A DNA stretch of 64,000 nucleotides from Plazaster borealis (lineage: Eukaryota > Echinodermata > Asteroidea > Forcipulatida > Labidiasteridae): assembly GCA_021014325.1 (NCBI GenBank), contig CM037462.1:16760135-16824134 (forward strand), read 5' to 3'. Below, one piece after another: positions 53,232 to 64,000 of this stretch. The notes beneath the pieces are model-generated. The model did not search any database, had not been told where the DNA came from, and saw only the letters and a list, made by a program, of their open reading frames with translations. Made by a program: the position numbers and the translations under genes. Numbering within the stretch: position 1 is the stretch's first letter; every line of letters starts with the position of its first letter.

Positions 53232-54687
53232 GTCAGGACGTTAAGGTGTGCTTGATTGTTGGTGAAGTGCAGACCGGACACAAAAGTGCTACACAATAAA
53301 ACAAAACTTGAAGAACTGATATAACTCGTTATCTTACCTTTTTCAAAACTTTACTTCCTTCGTGGTTGGTGCATTCACTTTTAAAATGAGTTCTATCGCC
53401 GCCACTCACCGCCACTGATAACTGATTTGTTTTAAATCACACCAGTTACCTCCACAGCGTCCGGAAGAATGTCACCGGTGTGTTTGTCAAATTTCTGTCC
53501 TGCTGACAGGTTCAAAATGCCCAAACGGTACAGTGTTGATTGTCCAGGCAACATTTACCTAAAGGTTCTTCTTGGGCATGCCTATCGGTGTCTCCATCAA
53601 GGGTGTCCTTTCTTTTTGGTTGAACTTACAGAGCATAGAAGGCTCACGGCATCCAATTATAAACACACTTCAGAAAGTACTAAAATCGGGTTTACATGTG
53701 TACCTTTTCTTGTTAGTTGTACAAACACGCAGCGTTTGTGACACGGCACCAGGCTTCCCACCTGCCCTGTGCGTAATGGGTAAGCTGTAGTTAACGACAC
53801 TCACTTTTGTGGAGTGAAGTTGATGGGTCACGCTGCGTCGTTTAACGGCTAACCGTCTGGCCGCTGCTCGGTCACAACATGATGCTCTGAATAATCCAGC
53901 AGCCCTGGACGTCACTCTCTCTGTAGACTGTCATTGTGACTGGCACACATTATCAACAAAGAGCACTTTAGTCACGGATCACAGAACGTCATCAATACAT
54001 CCAGCTTGCAACTAATAACTATAATGCCGTTGCGCTTGCGCGAGCACGTGATCGCTGTGTCAACTTGGGTCTTCTGGGGTGCCTGATTTCAGATTACACA
54101 TCAACACTTCTTGTAGCCAATAAAGCTTGGTAGTTACACCTGCTAAAGATTTGCAGCTATTTGCTTCAAGTTCAAACATCGGGGATGGCTATATTACAAC
54201 AGAGAGAGAGCACACGTCCGACGGTTGTTCGACCCATTTTTTCACCATTGTTTATAGGTAGACGGCGCAACCCTACCCTTGATCAAACCACTTTGGGCGC
54301 ATGTTAATATAATGGCAATAAACCCTAGTATTTAACACATCCTGATTGCCGTAAAAAAAGGCCATTTCATGTAAGCCTGATGTAATATCACACAAGAGAA
54401 AGCAAAACTCCATAGTGGAGCTTCCTTAGATTGTCCTTCCTCCATGCTTAGAACAACAACAACAATTCTTTCCAGGCGTCCTAGCGAGATAATGGCACTC
54501 GCCACGCACGTGCCACACGCCGTGAAACACGCCGTGAAACAAGTCTCGAAGGCAAGCGGTGAAAACAACAGCAATCCATCCCGGAATCCGGTTGCTGGAG
54601 GTACGTGACCTAACATCCAAACTAGTTGGAGGTTTAAAGGGACAATGTCGGTTTTTGTGAGACTAACAACAGGATATACAGATGACT
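53232..54687. other. No supported gene
   Basis: Frames at 53469-53915 on both strands (up to 90 codons) overlap each other. None shows a recognised domain. GCCACACGCCGTGAAACACG near 54510 has a short local repeat. Confidence 0.4.
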
Positions 54688-55225
54688 TATAGGCACTGTA
54701 CACGTTTTCCTTATAAAAAAACCTATGAGAATGTTATAGGAAACTTATAGGAATTGAGGAAGTGACGAAAAATCTATAAGAATCCTATAGGAATCCTATT
54801 TAAATCATATAGGATTCTATTAGAATTTCGCCTATAGATATGACTTTTTTGTAAGGGTTGGTAATTGTAAAAGACCAGTTTCTCATTTGGTGTATCCCAA
54901 CATATGCATAAAATAACAAACCTGTGAAAATTTAGAATCAATGGGTCATCGAAGTTGCAAGAAAATAATGAAAGAAAAAACACCATTGTTGCACAATTAA
55001 TGTGTGTGCTGTCAGATGCCTGAAAAAAGGCTTCAGGCCTGAAGTCTTTTTCAGATTCAAATATTTTAGTGAGAAATTACCTCTTTCTCAAAAAACTACG
55101 TTACTTCAGAGGGTCCTTTCTCACAATGTTTTATACCATCAACAGCTCTCCGTTGCTCGTTACCAAGTAAGTTTTTAAGCAAAAATATATTTTGAGTAAT
55201 TACCAAAAGTGTCCAGAGCCTTTAA
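54688..55225 (+). mobile_element. MITE family A, copy 11, split by a small TIR element
   Basis: Left end AGGCACTGTACACGTT, then after the insertion GGTAATTGTAAAAGACCAG continues family A to AGTGTCCAGAGCCTTTAA. Centre GGCTTCAGGCCTGAAG. Confidence 0.82.
54709..54856. mobile_element. Small TIR element (CCTTAYAAAAAA ends)
   Basis: 148 bp, starting CCTTATAAAAAA and ending TTTTTTGTAAGG, rich in CTATAGGAATCCTAT-type internal inverted repeats. GTT-like sequence on each side is a possible short target duplication. Confidence 0.65.
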
Positions 55226-56389
55226 AGGTTAATGTGTGGGTAGGGCCTACTAGGCCTTCGGGTAATGACTGAGCCGAAGAAGGCGAGGTCATAAACTCAG
55301 TCACTAACGACGATTTCTGAGAACCAGAAGCCCGTATAGGAATAGCATTGAGCTTGTTTTTGTATCCGATTTATGTAAGACAAGTTTAATAATTGGACTT
55401 GGGTTTTACATACGTTCTTCAAAGACACGAGATCTTATGACAATTAAAAGTTTCTGTCATAATAAAAAAATGGCTTTGAACGATTACAAGGGTGGTTTTT
55501 GGTAAAGTTACACACAAACGTATGCCATGCAAGCTTTGAAAGCCAGTCGGTGTCGCAGGAGATTCTGTCCCCCCACACGGCGAACTGTGTATATATTTCT
55601 TCTGAAAGCGCCCTCTTTTGAATCAACCTCCTCCAGCCTATATTAATGTTCCTATGGGGGACAGAATCTCCGGGGAGATCCCATCCCCACATTCAATGCC
55701 ACACACACGCACACTGTATACGGTTTCATGCAAATAAGCTGCAAAAAAATGTATCTGGAACATTCATAAATAACGGCAATGAATATGCCTAGCCTATGCC
55801 TATCAACCCCTAATGCAATAGCAATAATTTTGTCTCATAAATTTGACATTGATTCAGACTAATTAATTCGTTTTTGACAGGTAAGTGACGAGGGAACCAT
55901 GAGTTCTTAATGACCAGCCAAGCGTTTCAAACCGGGACCCCTTCGTTCTCCACACTGAAATCACTCAACACACAAACAGCAGCTGTTGCAATGGGCGGGG
56001 GGGGGGGTGCAAGGGGGCAAGTTCCCCCGTTACTTCCTTGCCTCCCCGCCCCTCCCCATTCCCACCCCCCGCCGGTGGCCGGAATTGAATTTAACCACAA
56101 ACAATTGCATCCACATTAATGCAACTAGGCCTATGTTTGCGTTGCAAAAAAATAGAAAAAACTCAATTAGCCATTTTGAGATTATGGTGGACACAATAGG
56201 GCACTATTTGGGTGGGTGTCTGATACACCAAAACCGAACAGTGCTCTCGTCCACCATAACTCAAAAAGGCTAATGTCATCCTCATCATTTATTTTAAAAT
56301 GCTCAATACACTTCAAAGATTGTTTTCCCCCTTAAATTAGGCTTGCCCTCCCCCAACCGACTAACAGGTCTGGTGCACACAATATTCAA
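55226..56389. other. No supported gene
   Basis: A G/C-rich relic at 55990-56085 (poly-G, then GTTCCCCCGTTACTTCC) resembles 17233-17395. No exon was recognised. Confidence 0.4.
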
Positions 56390-56533
56390 TAGCTGGTATG
56401 CTTACCAGAATAAGGTTACCAGCCAAAACACCATGTCACGTGTAGCATTTGTGACTGGTACCCTGCTCATTTCTCATAAGCAGGAAAATATCAAGCATTG
56501 TTTTCCAATCAGCTTTATGAAAGTGGGCCCTGA
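56390..56533. mobile_element. MITE family K, partial
   Basis: CTTACCAGAATAAGGTTACC, AGCCAAAACACCATGTCACG and TTTATGAAAGTGGGCCC match the K copy at 30170-30364 from its middle to the right end. Confidence 0.65.
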
Positions 56534-56645
56534 ACACAGATCACCTTCACTTGAAACATTTTGAGAAAAAAAATTATGATCAGATACAATGTGTATAGGT
56601 CTCGCATTTCTTTCGGTGGGTTTTAATTCAGTTGTGTTAATGAAT

Positions 56646-57046
56646 TTAAACGGTCTGTATAAATTTGGTTATGACAAATTAGTGGCAATAACAACTCACT
56701 TGGTAAGAAGTACAGCAGCTTTGGATAGTATAATGCATTTTGAGAAACTTTTCACTTCGAAGTATACTGCGGTAATATGGAAAAAGATATCACTTTTTAT
56801 CCGAAAATTTTTGATTCTGAGAAGCGTTACTGCAGTAACGCTTCTCAGATTGTGTATTCCAATTGCAGATTATTCTTCCTGCGTGGACAAACCGCCCCAG
56901 ATTTTCGGCAATCTCAAAAACGCTACAACCTTTTAAATTGAAATTTTCACAGGTTAGTTTTATGGTATATATCTACAATTATTACATGTTTATTGGATTG
57001 AAACAAACAGCGGATTCCGATTACCAAACGTATACAAGCCCTTTAA
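56646..57046 (-). mobile_element. MITE family B, copy 6
   Basis: TTAAACGGTCTGTATAAATT to CGTATACAAGCCCTTTAA, opposite orientation to copy 1, with GCGTTACTGCAGTAACGC at the centre. Confidence 0.85.
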
Positions 57047-57596
57047 TGACATAAGGTTGATCTTCGTGTCAAGGAAAACATTAAACTCACGAAGTATATA
57101 GTGACTAAGGCGAATAATTACTTTATGAAAAGGAGATTCGATAATCGAATCACTGTTAACCGAATTCCAATTGCGATGACATTTTCAATACAAAATGAAT
57201 GGTTCGAACAGCAAACAACCTCAAAGGGCAGTATTCGCACTTTGTGTGACCCAACATATAATGACGTAACAAGCCTGTGAGAATTTAAGCTCAATCGGTC
57301 ATCAAAGTCACAAAAAATAGGGATAAACTCCTTAATATTTTGTCATTGTATTCAAACATCGAGTTTTTTGTACTCGCCGAGATAATAACTAATTGTATAA
57401 TTCCTTTAAAAAAAACTATAGCATTTCAAGCAAACAAAATTTAAGTGAATTTTCCACCATTACATCTCTTAGGCTGTGTTTTTAAGTTTTGTGCGAATCC
57501 GTGACCATTTATATTTTCAATCTTACCAAATTTGTGCACACCCTGTGAAGTATGTTTAAACTTAGAGATAATGGGTTGAAAAACCATTTAAACCCC

Positions 57597-57638
57597 AGAA
57601 GACGAGCAGCTGAGAGTATACTGTTCGAAACGTCGAGA
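57597..57638 (+). ncRNA. Hammerhead-like motif, copy 2 (degenerate)
   Basis: CAGAAGA, then C, the stem GAGCAG/CTGTTC with a longer loop, then GAAACGTCGAG. It aligns with the motif at 17438-17477. Combined, the two copies suggest an ancestral CTGAAGA core. Confidence 0.35.
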
Positions 57639-57875
57639 CCCCACCAGTATTGCAGTATTGCTATAGGGTATAAGGCTGATGCCATTGCTAGTAACAAATA
57701 GCTAAACTCGAAAAACTCCCTGGTCAGAATTGACCCGGATTCCGGGTAGGGGGTCCTGACCCATTTCTGGGTCAGCCTGACCCGGAAAACTGGTTTTAAA
57801 AATGGGATTTTAACACGAATTCTGCGTAGGTTTGACCTATTTTTGTCAACTTGACATAGATTCTAGGTCATTCTT

Positions 57876-58140
57876 CTTCTGCTTCTTCGATCGCATCATA
57901 ATTGACGTCTCGTGGTTCGCACGATGCGGGGAACGCCAGTGTGATCTTTCTTGGGCTATGCTGCTTGCTTTGTTGAATGACATGCCGGTTAAAGTCTTCA
58001 CTTGATCCGACCATCTGAGCCTGGGTCGTCCTGGCTTTCGTCTTCCTACCAATTCTTCCCTGCATGATCATTTTTTTTCTTCCAGATTGTTGCCTTTTCT
58101 CCTTGTTATAATTCAACCAGATTGCATAACAAATCACACC
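57876..58140 (-). mobile_element. RTE-like LINE 3' end with (GAA)n-like tail
   Basis: On the minus strand the frame from 58052 reads VGRRKPGRPRLRWSDQVKTL and continues with IAQERSHWRS. This matches the GRPRxRWxD...A..R..WR ending common to RTE-type LINE polyproteins. The 3' end runs into a GAAGAAGCAGAAGAAGAA tail at 57871-57888, as expected for retroposition. Confidence 0.55.
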
Positions 58141-58149
58141 TTTATGTGC

Positions 58150-58560
58150 CATTCACCCGAACATCATTCCACTTAAAAACACTTCGTTTCTTCGGGCCTC
58201 GTCTTTGGAACGGTATGAGCGAGTCTATTAAATCTCGTCTCCCAGTATCTGACATAGTTTGTTCTCACTACGGCTAGTCAGCAAATGTTCTTTTTTAACA
58301 TTACTTAACTTGTGTTTTTGCTTCATCATAATTTGTTCAAGCTGTCTGTCAGTTTGTTCTCGTTTCTGTGTTTAAGTTTGTTTGTCTGTCCGTCAGGCAT
58401 CTCGCCACAAGCCCTGGCTTCTAGATGATGCCTCCATACTACAAAATTGTATATTATGGTTACTTCTTTAAATAACTTGTTTGGCTATGTTTTGTTTGAA
58501 AATGTTCATGAAGTATGAAAGTAAATGTGAGTTTGAATTGAATAGTAATGCCGAAAAATT
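58150..58560 (+). mobile_element. Second LINE C-terminal fragment and 3' UTR
   Basis: The plus frame from about 58168 reads HLKTLRFFGPRLWNGMSESI then KSRLPVSDIVCSHYG and a stop. This is the 'RxFGPRLWNxLPxxI' end of a CR1-like LINE. A TTGTTTGTCTGTCCGTC-containing 3' UTR follows. It lies head-to-head with the RTE-like relic inside the split element L (57712-58700). Confidence 0.5.
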
Positions 58561-58713
58561 TGCAATGAACGAGCATCTATAGTGTTGATTGTTGTTTCGA
58601 TATTGTTGTTATTTTTCTTGGTCATACTGACCCAGAAATGGGTCAGAACCCATGGAACCCGAATCCGGGTCGATTCTGACCCGGAAGTTGTTGTAGTTTA
58701 CAGTAGCTACAAC

Positions 58714-59078
58714 TTAAAGGAACGTTACAGAAGTGGTAATTAAAATTTTCTTTAAGATCACAAATTTACATAAAACTTACACGGTCTAATGATGATGATA
58801 GTAGAAAACATCCCGAGAAATATTTCTGTCTAAAATGCCATATTTGATGAGAAACAAATAAAACTAATTTCCGATTGGAGTTTATCGCTCATGAGCGTTT
58901 TATTCATGCATTGTAGAACACATGCAAATGTGTAATCGGTTTTTCACTATTTTCTCGTGACCCAGATGGCCGATCGATCTCAAACTTCTACAGGTTTGTC
59001 AGTTTATGTATATGGTGGATTATATAAAGTGCTTAACTGTTTTGTTAGCAAAAACCAATTCTGTAATGTTCCTTTAAG
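58714..59078. mobile_element. MITE J
   Basis: TTAAAGGAACGTTACAGAAG to TTCTGTAATGTTCCTTTAA. GGTTTTTCACTATTTTCTCG and CTACAGGTTTGTCAGTTTAT are reminiscent of family I. Central hairpin CGCTCATGAGCG. Confidence 0.8.
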
Positions 59079-60347
59079 CTTCAATTCGTCAATGCTGCAT
59101 GCCATATATAAAGAAACTCTGAAACTATAAAAGGTCAGATGAATCCTTCAATGCTAGGCGAGCTGACCAAACATCACGCTGAGCGTTCGTACATGTTTTC
59201 GTAAACGAACCCGATCGACAAAAACATTGCAATTAACGCTCGGCTAAACGACGTGACCTCATTTAAACACTCAACTCCAGATCAGAAAAACACATCAATA
59301 AAACGAGCGACAACGTCATCCCATCAGTCGTTGCTGTTCGAGATGATTGGTGTTGACGGCAAGTTGGAGGTTAATGAAGGGTGTCTTGGACAGGTCATCT
59401 AAGATTAGGGTCCCTTGAGGAGAACAATCCCTCTCCTGGTGGTGTATCCATTGAGGAGATTGTATCTTCAAACTGAAAACGACACTTATGGTCATCTACC
59501 CCCATCTTTGTGTAATTCCTAGACTTCATATAAGTCGTTTATAGCTCACTTTCGAATATGGATTCCAACTATTTTTTACTCCAAAATCGGTTTGGTCGTT
59601 CGGGCGATCTACAAAGTAGACGAAAATAAACAAAATTGTTACCTTTTTAGCAGATTATTTAGGAATTAAATACAATTAGTTACGCATTCAGTACTCTGAA
59701 AGGTTTCCCTATAGCCTCGATTTGAATGTCTTAGGAGCAACTTGCTGACAAAATTAATGTCACATTTAAATTGTTGTTGACGCATCGGAAAGAATTTCAA
59801 GATATTCTTCTTGAGGCTATAAGAGTCAGAAAGGTCGAGCCACAGTCACTAAGTTTCTTCAAATTATTGAGATCAAAAGGGATGAATAAATATTATGTTA
59901 GCCAGCAGACGGCTGGGGCAAGAAAATTCCATATTGGTTTACTTTAGGAGGAATGTTTCACGCCAGTGGCCACAAAATTAACCCCTGCGGAACACTATAA
60001 TGTGAACGAAGATGTTATTTTAAGTGGCACTCATAAAGAAACTCTAAACCTTGTGGAAATGAGGTCAACATCATGATGGAAAGAACAAGAAAATTTTACC
60101 ATCATTTCGAACAAAAGTCGTCTCTCTTTTTCAAAGAACAATTTTTGATGGCTTCCAGCAGAGAAATGGCCAGGGGACTAACCAACCGGCAACACGGCTG
60201 GCTAGAGAGTGATACAAAATTTAAATTCTCGATCATTATTCACAACATGGGATCAGAGATAAATTGTGAAATATGTCTTTTTCAAAGAACTATAATGTTT
60301 TCCAGAGAAAAACTCGAGTTTAATAACCGTCTTCTCAGAGAGTGACT
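59079..60347. other. No supported gene
   Basis: A 90-codon frame at 60073-60345 contains the repeated CTTTTTCAAAGAAC motif and no known domain. Confidence 0.4.
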
Positions 60348-60507
60348 GGGGGCCTTTTCGAAATCATGGTTTCGGATTTGGCTCCGGGCTTTAGGCTTCG
60401 TCGGTGTATTTTAAAAACGTGTACTTTCGATACGGTGCTTCAAAGAGGTGACCGGAGCCTAAGCTGGAAGCCAAACCCGAAACCGTTGTTTCGCAAGGGG
60501 CCTTTGT
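60348..60507. mobile_element. Short palindromic element (GGGGCCTTTTCGAAATCATG)
   Basis: GGGGGCCTTTTCGAAATCAT at the left is inverted relative to GTTGTTTCGCAAGGGGCC at the right; GGATTTGGCTCCGGGCTTTA and GAAGCCAAACCCGAAACC arms pair as well. Confidence 0.62.
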
Positions 60508-60665
60508 CCACAGACAACATATGCATCATAAACATTTTTGTGGTGAAATATGCTATATGTCTTCGTGAGAATTTAAGTCCGTAGTGAGGACATTATTTCA
60601 AAGAGAATTGTTGTGATGCAGTTCGAGGGATTTGTTCAGCTTTCTTCAAAGGTTGCACCTGCCAT

Positions 60666-61076
60666 TTAAAGGATACGGGATTGATAAGGATGAAAGACAT
60701 CATTGTTTAATTTTAGTTTGAAAGCTTACTGATTAAAGTTCATATTAGTACCATTTTCTGTGAAATATTTCCCTCTGGAATAAAGTCAAAATTATTCGAG
60801 AAAACTGTATCTGAAAACCTAAAACAAAAAACCACAAAAGAAATGCAACAGCTGATTTCGGTTGTTACAGCCAAAATTAAGGACAAAGTGCTAACATGCT
60901 GAAAATGTTGCATGATTTTCACTATTTTCTCCTGACTCAAACAACGAGGAAGCCCAAATTGTCACAGATTTGTAATTTCATGTATAATTATGGTTCAATC
61001 ACACAACACATGAACACTGTCTACGACTTTTTTGTCAGATCTACCAATCCTGTATGATACCTTTAATTGTTCTGTT
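60666..61076. mobile_element. MITE family I, copy 2
   Basis: TTAAAGGATACGGGATTG to CTGTATGATACCTTTAA; aligns with 41438-41783 through GCTGATTTCGGTTGTTACAG and GTCAGATCTACCAA. Confidence 0.78.
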
Positions 61077-61425
61077 TTTCCCACCCAGTTGCGGGCGGTG
61101 GTAAGTCGCTTGTAATTCCCGGTAACATCCCGTGGAAGCATCCCGCGAATGCCAAATAACAACAATACAGTTTACACGAAGATGTTCGACAAGATCTCAC
61201 TGGAATCCTAAGTTAACGACGCGTGCTCCTTGTTGACAGTTGTAGGCTGATAGGCTTAAGGAATCGTTCTTGAGATTCCACATCACTGCTCCTGGGGGAT
61301 AACTTTAACTTCAAGTGATTCTGTTTATTGTTGAGGTAATTATTTGTAAAGTGGAAAACCGGTAAATGGTATGGTTTAAACATCTGACCCACATGAGATT
61401 TCCGTTCTACCGCGATCATACTGTA

Positions 61426-61821
61426 TTAAAGGGCCTGTATATTTGGTAATACTCATAAAATTAGAAGCAATACAAACTTTCTTGGTAAGAAGTACAGCAG
61501 CTTCTGATAGCATAAAGCATTTTGAGAAACATTCACTTTCAAGTAATATGGTTATGGAAAAAGAAATAAAACAAATTCCAAACAAAATTGAATCTGAGAA
61601 GCGTTTCTGTCAGAAAGGTTTCTCAGATTGTGTATTCCAATTGCAAATTATTCTTCCTGCGTGGACATAACCGTTCCTAATTTTCGGCAATATCTCAAAA
61701 ACGCTACCACCTTTTGAAATGAAATTTTCACAGGTTAGTTTTATGGTATATATCTACAATTATATAGCTGGATTGAAACAAACAGTGGGTACCAATTAGC
61801 AAACGTATACAATCCCTTTAA
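61426..61821 (-). mobile_element. MITE family B, copy 7
   Basis: TTAAAGGGCCTGTATATT to CGTATACAATCCCTTTAA, opposite orientation to copy 1. The palindromic centre reads AGCGTTTCTGTCAGAAAGGT, diverged from CTGCAG. Confidence 0.85.
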
Positions 61822-63249
61822 GTAAACAGAATACGCCCACTACAGAGGCTGAGAGGATTTTCATTTCAGTTTCTGCGCCATTATCGAATAAAAAATAACG
61901 CATTCAAGTATAACTATACAGAAATACACATTCTCGGAAAAAGTCAATTTAAGTGAATGTGAAGTATTTGCTCTAGATTCGTTTACACAGAATCGATTAC
62001 AGGTCAGCCATTATGGTCTTAACCTGTGATAACCTAAAAATAATTTGTTGGCTTATTTGATGTATGTCCAAACAGACAGCTGTATGACATCTGGAACGAA
62101 ATCAATATTTATAAAGGTGTTTTTCTTTGTTTTTTCTTTCTTCGTGCGGCGATAGGACAACAACACCGTGAGATTAAAACAGCTTTTCTAAAAATCAAAT
62201 TCATTGACAGAAAAGTACGCATAATAACATGTACCGTGTGTGAACTGTTATGCCAACTGTACAAACCCACTATACACGGTTTAAATTCAGTTGAAATTGA
62301 TCGTTGTACTTTGGCAGCGACAAGCCAGTTCACTGACACATTGGGAGAGAGCAAAATAAACTAAAACTGATCATATATTCAACAGAGGGCGCCCTGCTGT
62401 GACAAATGAATCCCCGTCGAATCAAACCAAATCATGCGAATTAATACCGTGGCAAAACACACTTTGTCATCCATTTCAACGCATTTAAATGAAGATATTT
62501 GACATCAATTTCGATTAAAATAGTTTTGATGTCTTTCCTTGAACAGATGCTGCACATTATTAGGTATTTACTTCACAAGTTTTTAGCCAAACCACACAGC
62601 ATACCGCGCTCACGTGATACCACCCCCCCCCCCCCCGCTCCCTGACGATTTTGTTTTCTGCCTTCGAGGCTTCTGTAACCCATTCTTTCAATGCATCCAC
62701 ATCTGATCAACATCAAAATGTTTCTGTGTGGTCTTCTTGACTTGGACGTCAGACTGCTTTGTGTTTAGGGAAATCATTGTATAAAATACAGCATTAATCT
62801 ATGTAATTAAATTAATGTTCATGAACGAATATAGTGGATTGTCAGCGAACCTTGACAAAGAATGCTAGCAAGACTTTTAAACTCAATGGAGAATACTGAG
62901 TATACAACCCACTTATGCGTATAAAACCGCTGATCTTTTTAATTGGAAAATTACAAGTGGCGGATATTGGTTTTGTCAAAGACGTCGGGTAATTTATTTT
63001 AATTCGGTTAATCATCAATAAATTAGATTAATTTTATTATTGTAATTTTTGTCCATCCTCTCAGAATTCCCCAGATTGCATTTGATAGGAATATTTGATA
63101 TGAGTTGAATACGTTCAAAATATTAACAAATAATACAAAATTAAAAAAATTAAGTTATTAAATTATCTGGTAAAGAGGTTTGATATTGTATGTCTCAACA
63201 GGAAATGAGCACCACTGTCAAACAGTAATACTTTAATACTTTTTTTTCT
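61822..63249. other. No supported gene
   Basis: Poly-C run near 62623. No exon or element was recognised. Confidence 0.4.
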
Positions 63250-63790
63250 GGGTGATGTAAAGCAATTATGGTGAGGTAATTTCCTCTAGGCAAGGTCATA
63301 GAAACCTGGTTGGATCATAACCTTAAAAACAAATATTGTATAATTCACCAACAAATATATAAGCAGCCACTCCATCAAGTAGAACAAGTGTATTCACGTA
63401 CATGTTCCATCCACTCCTAGGTGAAGAGAAGCAATTATGGTGAGGTAGTTTCCTCTAGGCAAGGTTATAACAACCTGGGTGGATCCTAACCGTGAAAACA
63501 AACATTGTATAATTCACCAACAAATATATACGCAGCCACTCCTTCAAGTAGAGCAAGTGTATTCACGTATACATGTTCCATCCACTCCTAGGTGAAAAGA
63601 AGTAATTATGGCGAGGTAATTTCCTCTAGGCAAGGTTATAACAACCTGGGTGGATCCTAACCGTGAAAACAAACATTGTATAATTCACCAACAAATATAA
63701 GCAGCCACTCCTTCAAGTAGAGCAAGTGTATTCACATACATGTTCCATCCACTCCTAGGTGAAGAGAAGTAATTATGGTGAGGTGATTTG
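63250..63790 (+). repeat. Tandem repeat, ~169-bp unit, about 3.2 copies
   Basis: AATTATGGTGAGGTAATTTC recurs at about 63264, 63433, 63604 and 63771 (last partial). The unit also has CAAATATATAAGCAGCCACT and ACTCCTAGGTGAAGAGAAG. The last stretch resembles the tRNA-Leu SINE body (GGTGAAGAGAAGCAATTA). Confidence 0.85.
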
Positions 63791-64000
63791 CTGAAGGACA
63801 CACGTGATATACATGATGTCAGTATGGAATTGAAGCAACCCATACATGACCCAAGAATCTGCCCCCAAGTCTGATGACTTACGCATCAGCCTTGGCAGTA
63901 GTAAAAAACTCTTCATCAAAGCATATAAATCATCAGAAACACCCAGAGCATTTCCAATTGTTAAAATTTAATGTAAGTTTATTGTCTGTCCCTTGTATAA

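Larger units (their letters stand above)
57712..58700. mobile_element. MITE family L copy 5, split by LINE ends
   Basis: 57712-57875 (GACCCGGATTCCGGGTAG..., CTAGGTCAT) and 58620-58700 (GGTCATACTGACCCAGAAAT...GACCCGGAAG) are the two halves. GGTCAT at both inner junctions may be a target duplication of the insertion. Confidence 0.65.

Noticed and set aside
53469..53915. Cysteine-containing 90-codon frame and an overlapping antisense frame
   Set aside because: Overlap on both strands and no known motif; GPCR-like character of the shifted frame is only hydrophobic composition.

Overview
This is eukaryotic genomic DNA, AT-rich and intron-bearing, dominated by short transposable elements. There is no prokaryotic gene organisation. 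The window suggests a marine invertebrate deuterostome, most likely an echinoderm. The reasons are the dense TTAAAGG...CCTTTAA and GGCCCAATTTCATAGAGC palindromic repeats, the recurring TAGGCCTA motif and the GPCR type. The taxon is inference.

Genes. One gene is well supported: a minus-strand class A (rhodopsin-family), peptide-type GPCR of 410 residues. It has four coding exons (21183-20723, 19747-19624, 18448-18089, 17882-17595) with consensus splice sites and matching phases. Two weaker single-exon candidates lie downstream of it: an 84-nt coiled-coil-like exon at 15278-15195 (minus) and a possible terminal exon at 16550-16728 (plus). Everything else that looks open is repeat or chance.

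Repeats by region. 1-1500 is a chain of elements joined at TTAA. 3221-3606 is another member of the same group. 5199-6952 holds tandem duplications and hairpin-(TTC)n units. 7785-8242 is a Harbinger-like MITE (TTA target duplication) interrupted by an 8-bp-TSD element with a telomere-like (CCCTAA)n core; a second copy of that core element is at 16097-16491. 11025-12890 is a ~56-bp minisatellite with a ~668-bp higher-order period. 19400-21740 holds MITEs in and beside the GPCR. 22000-27060 and 35260-62000 carry many TTAA-type MITEs (families A, B, F, H, I, J), often nested. 31795-40282 holds three tRNA-Leu-like SINEs, an array of 22-bp palindromes and LINE ends. 51474-52320 is a decayed LINE reverse-transcriptase C-terminus. 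57712-58700 is a palindromic element split by two LINE ends. 63250-63790 is a ~169-bp tandem repeat.

The GPCR is the only gene whose role can be inferred: a plasma-membrane receptor, probably for a neuropeptide. The rest records successive waves of non-autonomous DNA transposons. Several nested insertions reveal target-site duplications and relative ages.
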